The translations under genes were made by a program, and so were the position numbers. Below the pieces are notes generated by a model. The model did no database searches. It saw only the letters and a program-made list of their open reading frames with translations, and was not told the DNA's origin. Shown in pieces: positions 1 through 9,174 of a stretch of 44,027 nt of DNA. Origin of the DNA: Terriglobales bacterium (GTDB lineage: Bacteria; Acidobacteriota; Terriglobia; Terriglobales; Acidobacteriaceae). Numbering within the stretch: position 1 is the stretch's first letter; every line of letters begins with the position of its first letter. The stretch covers positions 1 through 44,027 of the forward strand of contig DATMPC010000079.1 of the NCBI GenBank assembly GCA_035567895.1. The letters are read 5' to 3'.

Positions 1-26
1 TGCCGTTTGAAGTTTCGGATTGATCA

Positions 27-136
27 GGCTTTAGCCGCTGCGGTTGTGTTTCTCGATGGAGTTAGCTATTTAGGTTTCGGGCAACCGATTTAAGATTTTC
101 GGTCACGAAGCGGAGTCCACCGCAGCGGCTAAAGCC
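27..136. repeat. 18-bp inverted repeat in gene-free region
   Basis: Perfect inverted repeat: GGCTTTAGCCGCTGCGGT at 27-44 matches the reverse complement at 119-136, with a loop of about 74 bases. The similarity continues imperfectly outwards (TGATCA at 21-26 against GATCGATCA after 136). No ORF in the loop looks coding. It resembles the mobile-type intergenic palindromes found elsewhere in the window but has no second copy here. Bases 1-449 contain no recognisable gene, only this repeat, a half copy of the family B hairpin near 219-238 and a family A element. Confidence 0.75.
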
Positions 137-218
137 GGATCGATCATGGATTCCGTCTCGGCACGGCTGAAGCCGATGCCCCTCCCTAAATCGCTAGATT
201 CCTAATTTGGACAAGCCT

Positions 219-238
219 GCAGCATGCTGCGTCTCTAC
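219..238. repeat. Half copy of family B hairpin
   Basis: GCAGCATGCTGC (219-230, a perfect palindrome) is followed by GTCTCTAC. This is the right half of the hairpin seen complete at 3933, 13336 and 30746. The left TAGAGAC arm is missing, and no gene ends here. Confidence 0.5.
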
Positions 239-272
239 GAGAATGTCGAAAAAGACCCATGCCAATTAAGTA

Positions 273-444
273 CTGTCATCCTGAGGCCAGCCTTTGGCCG
301 AAGGATCTCCCGGAATATTTCAGGTGTAATTGCTGCGTCCTGGCCCTTACACGAAAAATCATCGGCCGAAGAGCCAGGATGCGACAATCAAGTTTGAAGT
401 ATTTCGGGAGATCCTTCGGCCAAAGGCTGGCCTCAGGATGACAG
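273..444. repeat. Family A long inverted repeat, copy 1
   Basis: A 172-bp near-palindrome. The left end reads CTGTCATCCTGAGGCCAGCC followed by TTTGGCCGAAGGATCTCCCG; the right end is its reverse complement, closing with GGATGACAG at 436-444. An inner pair of arms (GCGTCCTGGC against GCCAGGATGCG) makes almost the whole element fold back on itself. Copies 2 and 3 lie at 1679-1881 and 4007-4215. Small ORFs reading through it on both strands mirror each other because of the palindrome and are not genes. It looks like a non-autonomous MITE-like element or a large intergenic hairpin. Confidence 0.85.
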
Positions 445-449
445 TCTTG

Positions 450-1676
450 ATGTCTGCCTCCACTGCCCAACAGCTAATTCGCGGTCGCGAAAACGGTGCA
501 ACCACGCGCTTTAGCGCGCGCAGCGCAGCCTCCTTCACGCTGTTCGCGTGTGCGTTGTTCATTGTGCTTGGAGTCGTCACCACGCTGCTCGGGCCCATTC
601 TTCCTCTACTCTCATCACGCTGGCCAGTCACCACAGCTCAGTTGGGCTCGCTCTTCTTCTGGCAATTCATTCCTTCGACAATCGGCACACTGCTCAGCGG
701 AGCCGCGTTTGCGAAGCGCAGCTTTCGGCTGGGCGTTGTACTTGGCGTGGCGCTATGCCTTCTGGGCGTATGCGGATTGATTTGGGCAGACTGGAATCTA
801 GGCAGAGCTGCCGTCGCCTGCTACGGGGTCGGACTGGGCATTGCGTTACCGGCAATCAATCTCGCCGTCGCCGAGGCGAACCAAGCGCGCCGCGCTGCCG
901 CTGTTTCCCTCGTTAACTTCGCATGGGGCCTCGGCGCAATCAGCGGGCCGCTCCTGCTCCGCCTGACTCATAGTCTTTCCGGCTTTCTTGCGGCGCTGAG
1001 TGTATTGGTGGCCCTGGGTCTGGCTGCTTCCGCGTTTTGGGAAATGCCCCCAAAGACGAATGCTGTCTCTCCCGACCAACCAACTACTCCCACACCGGGC
1101 TCTATCTGGATCCTCGCGCCATTAATCGCCATCTCGATGTTTCTGTTCTGTGGCGTAGAAAACGCGGTCGCAGGTTGGGCAACGACTTTGGCATTGCCCA
1201 GCTTCGCGGATGCATTTCGTGCCACCAACGCCAACGAGGCCTTCTGGGCGTTCTTTCTTACGGGCCGAGCGCTCGCACCATTTGCTCTGCGTCGCATGTC
1301 AGAGGGCAAGCTGCTCTTGGTGTCGATCATTACAGCAGCTGCTGGAGTGCTCGCCTTCTATTTGGCCGCACACGCTCCCACCATTCTCCTGGCGTGCGCG
1401 ATCACCGGCCTGGGAGTCGGTCCAGGATTTCCGCTGCTGATCTCTCGCGTTTCGGAATTGATCGGCCCCGAACGTCCCGCATGCACTGTATGTTTTGCCT
1501 TCGCCGGCATCGGCGCTGCAACCCTGCCAAGCGCGATGGGCGTGATAGGAGAAAGAGTTGGCGATCCGCGCGCTGGACTGCTGCTGCCGCTGGCAGGGCT
1601 CGTGTTGTTGCTGCCCACGGCGAAGATGTTGAGCGCTTGGGGACGACAACAATTGTCTAATGGCTCACAGGTCTAA
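450..1676 (+). CDS. MFS transporter
   Basis: Predicted 408-residue polytopic membrane protein of the major facilitator superfamily. A first hydrophobic segment (FTLFACALFIVLGVVTTLLG) leads into LGPILPLLSSRWPVT, a pattern common at the start of MFS sugar/drug transporters. About 12 hydrophobic helices follow, with small-residue-rich stretches such as GVGPGFPLLISRVSEL in the C-terminal half. Substrate unknown; the second half recalls FucP-like or sugar-efflux MFS proteins. The open frame runs upstream to 330, but that part is the arm of the family A repeat (273-444), so the start is taken as ATG 450. ATG 438, inside the repeat, is the alternative. An AGGA at 435-438, within the repeat arm, is the only upstream Shine-Dalgarno-like sequence. 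Confidence 0.85.
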   Translation: MSASTAQQLIRGRENGATTRFSARSAASFTLFACALFIVLGVVTTLLGPILPLLSSRWPVTTAQLGSLFFWQFIPSTIGTLLSGAAFAKRSFRLGVVLGVALCLLGVCGLIWADWNLGRAAVACYGVGLGIALPAINLAVAEANQARRAAAVSLVNFAWGLGAISGPLLLRLTHSLSGFLAALSVLVALGLAASAFWEMPPKTNAVSPDQPTTPTPGSIWILAPLIAISMFLFCGVENAVAGWATTLALPSFADAFRATNANEAFWAFFLTGRALAPFALRRMSEGKLLLVSIITAAAGVLAFYLAAHAPTILLACAITGLGVGPGFPLLISRVSELIGPERPACTVCFAFAGIGAATLPSAMGVIGERVGDPRAGLLLPLAGLVLLLPTAKMLSAWGRQQLSNGSQV

Positions 1677-1678
1677 GA

Positions 1679-1881
1679 CTGTCATCCTGAGGCCCTCAGT
1701 TGGCCGAAGACCTCCCGCGATGCTTCGAGCTTGAATGCCGCTGGTATGGCTTTTTCACTAGGAACCACTGCGAGTACCTTCAAAAACAAAATCGACCCTA
1801 TGGCCAAAAAGCCAATCAGCTGCATATAAGTCCCCATTATTGCGGTAGATCCTTCGCCCAAAAGAGGGCTCAGGATGACAG
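1679..1881. repeat. Family A long inverted repeat, copy 2
   Basis: A 203-bp element beginning CTGTCATCCTGAGGCCCTC at 1679 and ending GAGGGCTCAGGATGACAG at 1881. Its interior shares a recognisable backbone with copy 3 (GATGCTTCGAGCTTGAATG near the left end, TATGGCC in the middle, GATCCTTCG near the right). The two are therefore diverged copies of one element, not only similar ends. It fills most of the 291-bp space between the MFS gene and acs; no gene is seen there. Confidence 0.85.
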
Positions 1882-1958
1882 TGTTAAGAAAATGGCAGTC
1901 GAATGAAATCTCTCTCAACCTCAATTAAAATCATCCCGCCGCAAACACATTCTTAAAC

Positions 1959-1967
1959 AGGTGATCC
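1959..1967 (+). promoter_or_regulatory. Ribosome binding site of acs
   Basis: AGGTGA at 1959-1964, three bases before ATG 1968. It is close to the start, but no better start lies near, and the protein begins as expected for the family. Confidence 0.5.
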
Positions 1968-3932
<1,965 letters not shown>

Positions 3933-3935
<3 letters not shown>

Positions 3936-3965
3936 AGGAGCCCGCCGCGGCGGGCTGCGTCTCTA
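3933..3965 (+). terminator. Family B stop-codon hairpin after acs
   Basis: TAGAG, then the perfect palindrome AGCCCGCCGCGGCGGGCT (3939-3956), then TGCG and TCTCTA. The outer TAGAG/CTCTA arms and the GC-rich inner stem form one long hairpin whose first three bases are the acs stop codon. No U-run follows, so termination would be Rho-dependent or the hairpin may stabilise the mRNA 3' end. Same layout at 13336-13360 and 30746-30778. Confidence 0.7.
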
Positions 3966-4006
3966 CCATGCTCTGTGCAATGCCTAGCGGTCTGGAAGGT
4001 AAAGAA

Positions 4007-4215
4007 CTGTCAACCTGAGGCCCGCTGTTGGCCGAAGGATCTCCCGCGATGTTTCGAACTTGAATGGCGCCGGGGCGGCTCTTTTACGAGGACGCTACAA
4101 TCCCGTTATCGTTGCAACAACAAAGCCTACTGTATGGCCGAAGTGCCGATCAACAGCATTTGAATCCCAATCATCACGGGAGATCCTTCGGCCAACATCG
4201 GCCTCAGGATGACAG
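4007..4215. repeat. Family A long inverted repeat, copy 3
   Basis: A 209-bp element beginning CTGTCAACCTGAGGCCCGC at 4007 and ending GGCCTCAGGATGACAG at 4215. It also has the TTGGCCGAAGGATCTCCCG inner arm and its complement CGGGAGATCCTTCGGCCAA at the far side. The interior aligns with copy 2. It fills the space between acs and the toxin gene; nothing coding is seen there. Confidence 0.85.
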
Positions 4216-4237
4216 CGTTTGGACGCATTGGGAGAAA

Positions 4238-4654
4238 TTACGCGTCCCACGGATTCACCACCGAAACCGATAGATCTTCAAAATGACTCACGTTACGGGT
4301 TGCGAGCGAAGCCTGATGCGCCAGCGCGATTCCCGCGATGATCGTATCTCGCAGTTCTCCTGGTCGGCCTTTGCGCTGGCGAGATGCCATCAAGTCGGCT
4401 GCCTGCCTGGCGGCGGCAGCGTCGAAGGACGCAATCCGCTGTCCCATCTTGTCCAACAGGCTTTCGAAGGCATGCATCAACAGAGATCTCCGCTTTCCGG
4501 TTGCCATGATCTCCAACCCGAATCGCACTTCGAGAACTGTCAGCGACGTTGTCCAGATGGATGTTCGGGGCTGCCTGTCGAGCCATGCCACAACTTTCAT
4601 ATCGGGCTCTTGCCGCATTAGCGCGGAGAGCACATTCGTGTCGAGAATGATCAT
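4238..4654 (-). CDS. PIN-domain toxin (VapC/FitB type)
   Basis: A 138-residue PIN-domain ribonuclease, toxin of a type II toxin-antitoxin pair. It starts MIILDTNVLSALM; the PIN acidic residues are visible as Asp5, Glu42 (LTVLEVRFGLE), Asp103 (ELRDTIIAGIA) and Asn121/Asp127. ELRDTIIAGIALAHQASLATRNVSHF is the usual PIN core, and FitB-like members also carry the RFGLE and NPW motifs seen here. Its ATG overlaps the antitoxin TGA in ATGA (4651-4654), so translation is coupled. Members of the family cut RNA, often tRNA; the target cannot be told from sequence. All catalytic residues are present, so it looks active. Confidence 0.92.
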   Translation of the reverse strand: MIILDTNVLSALMRQEPDMKVVAWLDRQPRTSIWTTSLTVLEVRFGLEIMATGKRRSLLMHAFESLLDKMGQRIASFDAAAARQAADLMASRQRKGRPGELRDTIIAGIALAHQASLATRNVSHFEDLSVSVVNPWDA

Positions 4655-4902
4655 GGCTCAAACGAAGCCGGCTTGATTTGGTTACCTCGCAACTCTGCGA
4701 TGTCAGAGTCCAATCCAGCTTTGGTGAACAAGCTGGAAATCTCGGAGCCGAGTCCACGGGCTGAGCCTTCATCATCCCTATTCACGGCATTGCGAAGGAT
4801 CTCGCGAACCTCTTCCTCCATGCTTCGGCGGTTGCGCCTGGCTCGACGCTGGAGCCGTTCCTTGACGGCATTCTCGAGGTTGCGAACTACAAGCTGGCCC
4901 AT
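4651..4902 (-). CDS. Ribbon-helix-helix antitoxin (FitA type)
   Basis: An 83-residue antitoxin that should bind and block the PIN toxin and repress its own promoter. N-terminal ribbon-helix-helix DNA-binding part (GQLVVRNLENAVKERLQRRA, then RRNRRSMEEEVREILRNAV), followed by an acidic/hydrophobic toxin-binding tail. The start is set at ATG 4902 (MGQLVVRNL) because GGAG lies six bases upstream; ATG 4914 (adding MESR) is possible but has a poorer ribosome site. The perfect palindrome 4921-4940 just upstream is the likely operator. Confidence 0.88.
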   Translation of the reverse strand: MGQLVVRNLENAVKERLQRRARRNRRSMEEEVREILRNAVNRDDEGSARGLGSEISSLFTKAGLDSDIAELRGNQIKPASFEP

Positions 4903-4920
4903 ACGCGACTCCATTTCTCG

Positions 4921-4940
4921 TATGATATCATGATATCATA
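4921..4940. promoter_or_regulatory. Palindromic operator of the toxin-antitoxin pair
   Basis: TATGATATCATGATATCATA is a perfect 20-bp palindrome made of two overlapping TGATATCA units. It lies 18-37 bases upstream of the antitoxin start at 4902. RHH antitoxins of the FitA/VapB type autoregulate by binding such inverted repeats, so this is very probably the operator, overlapping the promoter. Confidence 0.8.
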
Positions 4941-4965
4941 TTCGAGTATAGGCGAGGCACGATTC

Positions 4966-5072
4966 GCAGTACCGGCGGCGGTAGCCGCTGGGCACGTGCG
5001 AGCTAGACCATGATTCGATGGCACCTGGCAACCACACTGCCAGAACCCAGCGGCTACCGCCGCCGGTACTGC
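4966..5072. repeat. 27-bp perfect inverted repeat
   Basis: The arms at 4966-4992 and 5046-5072 are exact reverse complements over 27 bases (left arm starts GCAGTACCGGCGGCGG, ends TAGCCGCTGGG). They flank a 53-base loop. The element sits between the divergent toxin-antitoxin operon and the lactate permease gene. Its GCGGCTA core recalls the repeat at 27-136. No ORF inside. Confidence 0.85.
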
Positions 5073-5158
5073 CACCGCCCGCCCCAACCCGTGAAGTCAC
5101 CAAATCTTAACAATTGTCCAACCTGGTGGATTTGTTCTGTTCTGTACAATCCCCACCC

Positions 5159-6901
5159 ATGACCTGGACCCAGACCTACGATCCATTCGGACATTGGTGG
5201 CTGTCCACGTTGTGCGCGGCGCTGCCGATCGTCGTGCTGTTCGTGCTGCTTGCTGGACTGCGTGTGCGTCCGCATCTGGCCGCGCTGGCGGGTGTGGCGA
5301 CCGCAATTGTCGTCGCGACCACGGCATTTCACATGCCGGTATCGCTGGCTTCGGCGAGCTTCCTCTACGGCGTTTCGTTCGGAATGCTGAAAATTGTCTG
5401 GATCGTGGTTGCCGCCGTCTTCCTCTATGACGTCTCAGTAGAAGCCGGCAAATTTGAGATCATGCAGCGCTCGATCGCGCGCATCACTGACGATCAGCGT
5501 TTGCAGGTGCTTCTCGTTGCCTTCTGTTTCGGAGCGTTCATCGAGGGCTGCGCCGGATTCGGATCGCCAGTGGCGATCGCGGGCGCCTTTATGATCGGCC
5601 TGGGTTTCCGCCCGTTCCATGCTGCCGCGCTCAATCTGATCGCCAATACCGCGCCGGTTGCCTGGGGCGCGATTGGAACCCCGGTACACACGCTCGCTGC
5701 GGTCTGCGGGCTGCCTGAGGCGGACTTAAGCGCAATGATCGGGCGCATTCTTCCGATTACCGCCGTGATAGTTCCATTTTGGCTCGTGCGCGTCATGGTG
5801 GGGTGGGAGCTGACCTTCGAAGTACTCCCGGCAATCCTGGCTGTTGGCTTTTCGTTCGGCCTGACGCAATTCTTCTGGGCGAACCACATGGACAGCAATC
5901 TGGTGGATATCGCCAGTGGAGTTGTCTCGATGATCGTGCTGGTGGTCTTTCTGAAGTTTTGGAGACCGAAGCGCGTGTGGAGAGATGGACAGGTGACCAC
6001 GGCCTCGGCCAAGTCCGTTCGTCGGATGTCCAAACAGGAAGAGGCCGTAATATCCCGTGACTCGGTCGTTGATCCGCCGCCGGAACCGGGCCCGTCTTCG
6101 ACTGCCACGCGCAAAGATGTAGCGATGGCCTGGCTGCCATTCCTGATCCTGTCAGTCATCGTGCTGCTCTGGGGATTGCCGACCGTAAAAACTGCCATCA
6201 ACCGTCACACAACGCCCGCATTTGAGCGCGGCGGCTGGGAGTTCCCGATTCTGCACAATCACATACTGCGGGCGGCTCCGGTGGTGGCAAAACCCACTCG
6301 GGAAGCTGCAAAGTTTGACTTCAACTGGCTCTCAGCTACAGGCAGCGGATGTTTTCTCGCCGCAATCATCTCCGGTCTCATTCTGGGACTCGGCCCGCGG
6401 CGGCTGCTGCGCGTCTTCGGCCACACGCTCTATCGCATGCGTTTTGCCATACTCGCGATCTCGTTCATGCTCGGCCTCGGTTATGTCACGCGCTACTCCG
6501 GCCTCGATGCCGTTTTGGGACTCGCCTTCACTCGCTCAGGGAAGTTCTATCCATTCTTCGGCACCTTCCTCGGCTGGCTCGGAGTCGCGCTCACCGGCAG
6601 CGACACTTCTTCCAACGCACTCTTCGGCAGCCTGCAGCGCATCACTTCGCAGCAACTCGGCCTGGATCCGGTACTGATGTGCGCCGCCAACAGCGCCGGA
6701 GGCGTGATGGGCAAGATGGTGGACGCGCAGTCGATCTGCGTTGCTACCGCAGCAACCAATCAGCTTGGAAACGAAGGCCAGATATTCCGCTTCGTCGTGT
6801 GGCACTCGATCGCGCTCGGCGCCATCGTGGGATTGATCGTGCTGATGTACGCCTATGTGTTTCCACATGCAGTTCCGCACGGGCTGATTCTGGGGCACTA
6901 A
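5159..6901 (+). CDS. lldP: L-lactate permease family transporter
   Basis: A 580-residue integral membrane protein of the LctP/LldP family, taking up lactate (often also glycolate) with protons. The N-terminus MTWTQTYDPFGHWWLSTLCAALP is typical and fixes the start at ATG 5159; the open frame reaches back to a TTG at 5114 that adds an unrelated stretch. Hallmark FIEGCAGFGSPVAIAGAFM is present, as are NTAPVAWGAIGTPV and a C-terminal TGSDTSSNALFGSLQ with SAGGVMGKMVDAQSICVA. A hydrophilic cytoplasmic insert (PKRVWRDGQVTTASAKSVRR onwards) separates the halves. TACAAT lies only eight bases before the ATG and no Shine-Dalgarno is seen, so a leaderless message is possible. Confidence 0.93.
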   Translation: MTWTQTYDPFGHWWLSTLCAALPIVVLFVLLAGLRVRPHLAALAGVATAIVVATTAFHMPVSLASASFLYGVSFGMLKIVWIVVAAVFLYDVSVEAGKFEIMQRSIARITDDQRLQVLLVAFCFGAFIEGCAGFGSPVAIAGAFMIGLGFRPFHAAALNLIANTAPVAWGAIGTPVHTLAAVCGLPEADLSAMIGRILPITAVIVPFWLVRVMVGWELTFEVLPAILAVGFSFGLTQFFWANHMDSNLVDIASGVVSMIVLVVFLKFWRPKRVWRDGQVTTASAKSVRRMSKQEEAVISRDSVVDPPPEPGPSSTATRKDVAMAWLPFLILSVIVLLWGLPTVKTAINRHTTPAFERGGWEFPILHNHILRAAPVVAKPTREAAKFDFNWLSATGSGCFLAAIISGLILGLGPRRLLRVFGHTLYRMRFAILAISFMLGLGYVTRYSGLDAVLGLAFTRSGKFYPFFGTFLGWLGVALTGSDTSSNALFGSLQRITSQQLGLDPVLMCAANSAGGVMGKMVDAQSICVATAATNQLGNEGQIFRFVVWHSIALGAIVGLIVLMYAYVFPHAVPHGLILGH

Positions 6902-6911
6902 AGAGCATTTT

Positions 6912-6973
6912 GTGGCACAGGCGCCCTCGCCTGTGTACCATGCACTGTTCACAGCCGAGGATGGCTGTGCCAC
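6912..6973. repeat. Family C inverted repeat, copy 1
   Basis: GTGGCACAG at 6912-6920 pairs with CTGTGCCAC at 6965-6973; inside are GCGCCCTCGCCTGTG and CACAGCCGAGGATGG. Copies at 10495-10582 and 30871-30933 have the same ends and the same CACAGCCGAGG core. It sits between the lactate permease stop and the kinase start, so it could act on read-through between them. Confidence 0.8.
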
Positions 6974-6986
6974 GCAGCTTCCTGTC

Positions 6987-7904
6987 ATGACTTCGTCTAC
7001 ACGCCTCGTCGTCGGACTCGGCGAAGCCCTTTGGGACATGCTTCCCACGGGCAAGCATCTCGGCGGCGCGCCGCTCAACTTCGCCTACATCGCCTCGCTT
7101 CTCGGTGAGCATGCGGTGATCGCCTCCCGAATCGGGAACGATTCTTTGGGTGCTGAAATCCAAGCCGAGCTCGCCGGACGCAATCTCGACACCAGCGGCA
7201 TTCAAAGCGACCCAAAACTGCCTACGGGGACCGTCGACGTTCGCTTCCGCGGCGGCCAGCCGGAGTACGAAATCCGTCAGCCGGTAGCCTGGGACGCCCT
7301 CGAATGGACCCCAAAATGGCGCGAAATAGCCGCAAAATGTGACGCAGTTTGCTTCGGAAGCCTGGCTCAACGTGCCCCAAAATCGCGCCAAACGATCCAG
7401 AATTTCCTCGAGAACACGCGTCCAGAGTGCCTCCGAGTGTGCGATATCAACCTCAGAAGGCCGTTTTACGAGCGCGAAGTGATCGATTCAACGCTGCATC
7501 TGACCACAATTCTGAAGTTAAACGACCTGGAATTGCCGCAGATCGCGGCCATAGTGGGCCTCAAAGGGGCTACCACGCAGGCGCTAATGCGGGAATTACT
7601 CGACAGATTCGGCCTCAAAGTCGTGCTCGTGACCTGCGGAGAGCATGGCGCGACCGCGGCTAACGAAGAAAAAATCGCGTCACATCCGGGCTTTAAGGTG
7701 CGGGTACGCGACACGATCGGCGCCGGAGATGCCTTTACCGCGGCCGCAATTCACTGCATTTTGCGTGGAATTGATCTGGAAAAAACGCTCGCATTTGCCA
7801 ACAAATGGGCGTCATGGGTGGCGTCGCAGGCGGGCGCAATGCCTCCCATAGGCGAGGAGGAGCGCCTCAAAATGCTTTCGGAAGAGGCAGTTTCTGCCTC
7901 TTAA
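6987..7904 (+). CDS. PfkB-family carbohydrate kinase (fructokinase-like)
   Basis: A 305-residue cytoplasmic sugar kinase of the ribokinase/PfkB family; fructose is the likeliest substrate but is not proven. Visible: N-terminal VVGLGEALWDMLP and GGAPLNFAYIASLLG (sugar-binding signature), IGNDSLGAEIQAEL, and the C-terminal signature RDTIGAGDAFTAAAIH, whose Asp near residue 248 is the catalytic base. The start is ATG 6987 (MTSSTRLVVGLGE). The frame stays open upstream to 6912, but that part is the family C repeat. It converges with the lipid-kinase gene; both stops share TTAA at 7901-7904. Confidence 0.9.
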   Translation: MTSSTRLVVGLGEALWDMLPTGKHLGGAPLNFAYIASLLGEHAVIASRIGNDSLGAEIQAELAGRNLDTSGIQSDPKLPTGTVDVRFRGGQPEYEIRQPVAWDALEWTPKWREIAAKCDAVCFGSLAQRAPKSRQTIQNFLENTRPECLRVCDINLRRPFYEREVIDSTLHLTTILKLNDLELPQIAAIVGLKGATTQALMRELLDRFGLKVVLVTCGEHGATAANEEKIASHPGFKVRVRDTIGAGDAFTAAAIHCILRGIDLEKTLAFANKWASWVASQAGAMPPIGEEERLKMLSEEAVSAS

Positions 7905-8746
7905 GTGCCGCTTAACAGCCGCAAAGCGTGTGGAATAACGCTCACATCGATGGGCGTCTGGCACACCGGCTCGCCGTCGGCATATACCCAAGTGGGCGGA
8001 TCGGTTTCGATTCGTAGCCGCTCGGCACGAAAAGAATTCACTTGCTTGAGCTCCAAATGACGCGTTCTAAGGAGTGCAATCGCGCTTGGAATGAGCTTTA
8101 AACGCCCCATTTGCCGCACTAGAACGCAATCTAGCGTGCCGTCATTGAGGTTTGCATTGGGCGCAATACGCAATCCGCCGCCGAATGAAGGCGTATTCGC
8201 GAAGCTAAGAAGGCAGGATTGCTGCGCGATTTCGCGTCCATCGGCGCAAATTCGCAGCTGCAATGATGGCGCTTGAAGCAATGCACGCGCCATCCCAAGC
8301 AAATAACCGCCATTTCCACGGATCCAACGCGGCATTTTATTGGCGAATTCTGCGGCGGTAGCGTCGAGTCCAACGCCGCCAACGCAGCAGAAAGGCGTGT
8401 CGTGACCGTACTTATTCGTGACGATTCCGACGTCTATTTCGCGCACCATTGCGCTTCCAGCGACGAAATTGCGTGCAAGATCAGTCGCAATTTGTGGCGA
8501 CGAAATACTCAAGGCGCGCGCCAAATCGTTCCCGCTGCCGCGCGGAACGAGTAGAACCGGCAATTTAGCGCGCAAAAGCTGCGGTAGAAAGCGATGAATT
8601 GTTCCGTCGCCGCCGAACACAACGGCGAGATCGGCGAGGGATCGCGAATCAGTAATGTCCCAATGTTCAACCTGCAGTCCGGCGCTCTTGAGCAGATCCA
8701 AATCGCTGTCCTGCGCTGCAGGTCCGAGAATGGCGAGGGCTCGCAT
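7901..8746 (-). CDS. Lipid (diacylglycerol-type) kinase, YegS/DagK family
   Basis: A 281-residue cytoplasmic or membrane-associated kinase with a DAGK catalytic domain. The nucleotide motif GGDGT is at residues 45-49, followed by VPRGSGNDLARALS; the central CVGGVGLDATAAEFANK and the C-terminal NDGTLDCVLV plus VYADGEPV are all family signatures. It phosphorylates a lipid (diacylglycerol, phosphatidylglycerol or sphingoid type); the substrate cannot be told. The last four bases overlap the convergent sugar-kinase gene. Confidence 0.9.
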   Translation of the reverse strand: MRALAILGPAAQDSDLDLLKSAGLQVEHWDITDSRSLADLAVVFGGDGTIHRFLPQLLRAKLPVLLVPRGSGNDLARALSISSPQIATDLARNFVAGSAMVREIDVGIVTNKYGHDTPFCCVGGVGLDATAAEFANKMPRWIRGNGGYLLGMARALLQAPSLQLRICADGREIAQQSCLLSFANTPSFGGGLRIAPNANLNDGTLDCVLVRQMGRLKLIPSAIALLRTRHLELKQVNSFRAERLRIETDPPTWVYADGEPVCQTPIDVSVIPHALRLLSGT

Positions 8747-8797
8747 GCGGAAAGGACGATACTACGCAGCGTAAGTTAGCTCAGACATGAGACTTTT

Positions 8798-8816
8798 CCG
8801 GGCGAGGGCCGCCCGG
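8798..8816. other. GC-rich hairpin between divergent genes
   Basis: CCGGGCG (8798-8804) and CGCCCGG (8810-8816) pair around a five-base loop. It lies between the divergent lipid-kinase gene and the ABM-tyrS pair, so it is not in a terminator position; role unknown. Confidence 0.5.
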
Positions 8817-8889
8817 CGCTCCGTTTTCCTTCGTGTCCTCCGTGTTCAAAATGCCTTTCCCGTAAAATGTAGAATTCCTTGGAGCCCTG

Positions 8890-9174
8890 ATGATCTGCCT
8901 GACAGTTCATATCACCGTGAAGACTGGCCGCGAGCAGGAGACGGCCGATATGTTCCGTTCTTACGTCAAACTGGTGCAAACTGAGCCTGGATGCATGCGC
9001 TTTGACGTGCTCCAGTCGCGCAAAGAGCCGCGAAAATTCATGCTCTACGAGCTCTATCGCGACGACGCGGCGCTCGACGCGCATCGGCGCACGCCTCATT
9101 TTCTCGACTACACCCCAAAGATGCAGGACCTGACTGAGCAGCGCGAGTCGGAGCTCTTCACGCATATCGCATGA
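8890..9174 (+). CDS. ABM-fold (YgiN-like) small oxygenase-type protein
   Basis: A 94-residue protein with the antibiotic biosynthesis monooxygenase / dimeric alpha-beta barrel fold. Typical features are [62 protein letters not shown] and a short C-terminal helix. Some members oxidise quinones or small aromatics without cofactors; others only bind small molecules, so the reaction is open. GGAG at 8881-8884 precedes the ATG by five bases. Its stop overlaps the tyrS start in ATGA (9171-9174), so it is translationally coupled to a housekeeping gene. Confidence 0.85.
   Translation: MICLTVHITVKTGREQETADMFRSYVKLVQTEPGCMRFDVLQSRKEPRKFMLYELYRDDAALDAHRRTPHFLDYTPKMQDLTEQRESELFTHIA

Noticed and set aside
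276-470. Small ORFs within family A repeats
   Set aside because: Opposite strands encode near-identical peptides because of the palindrome; they have no start signals.
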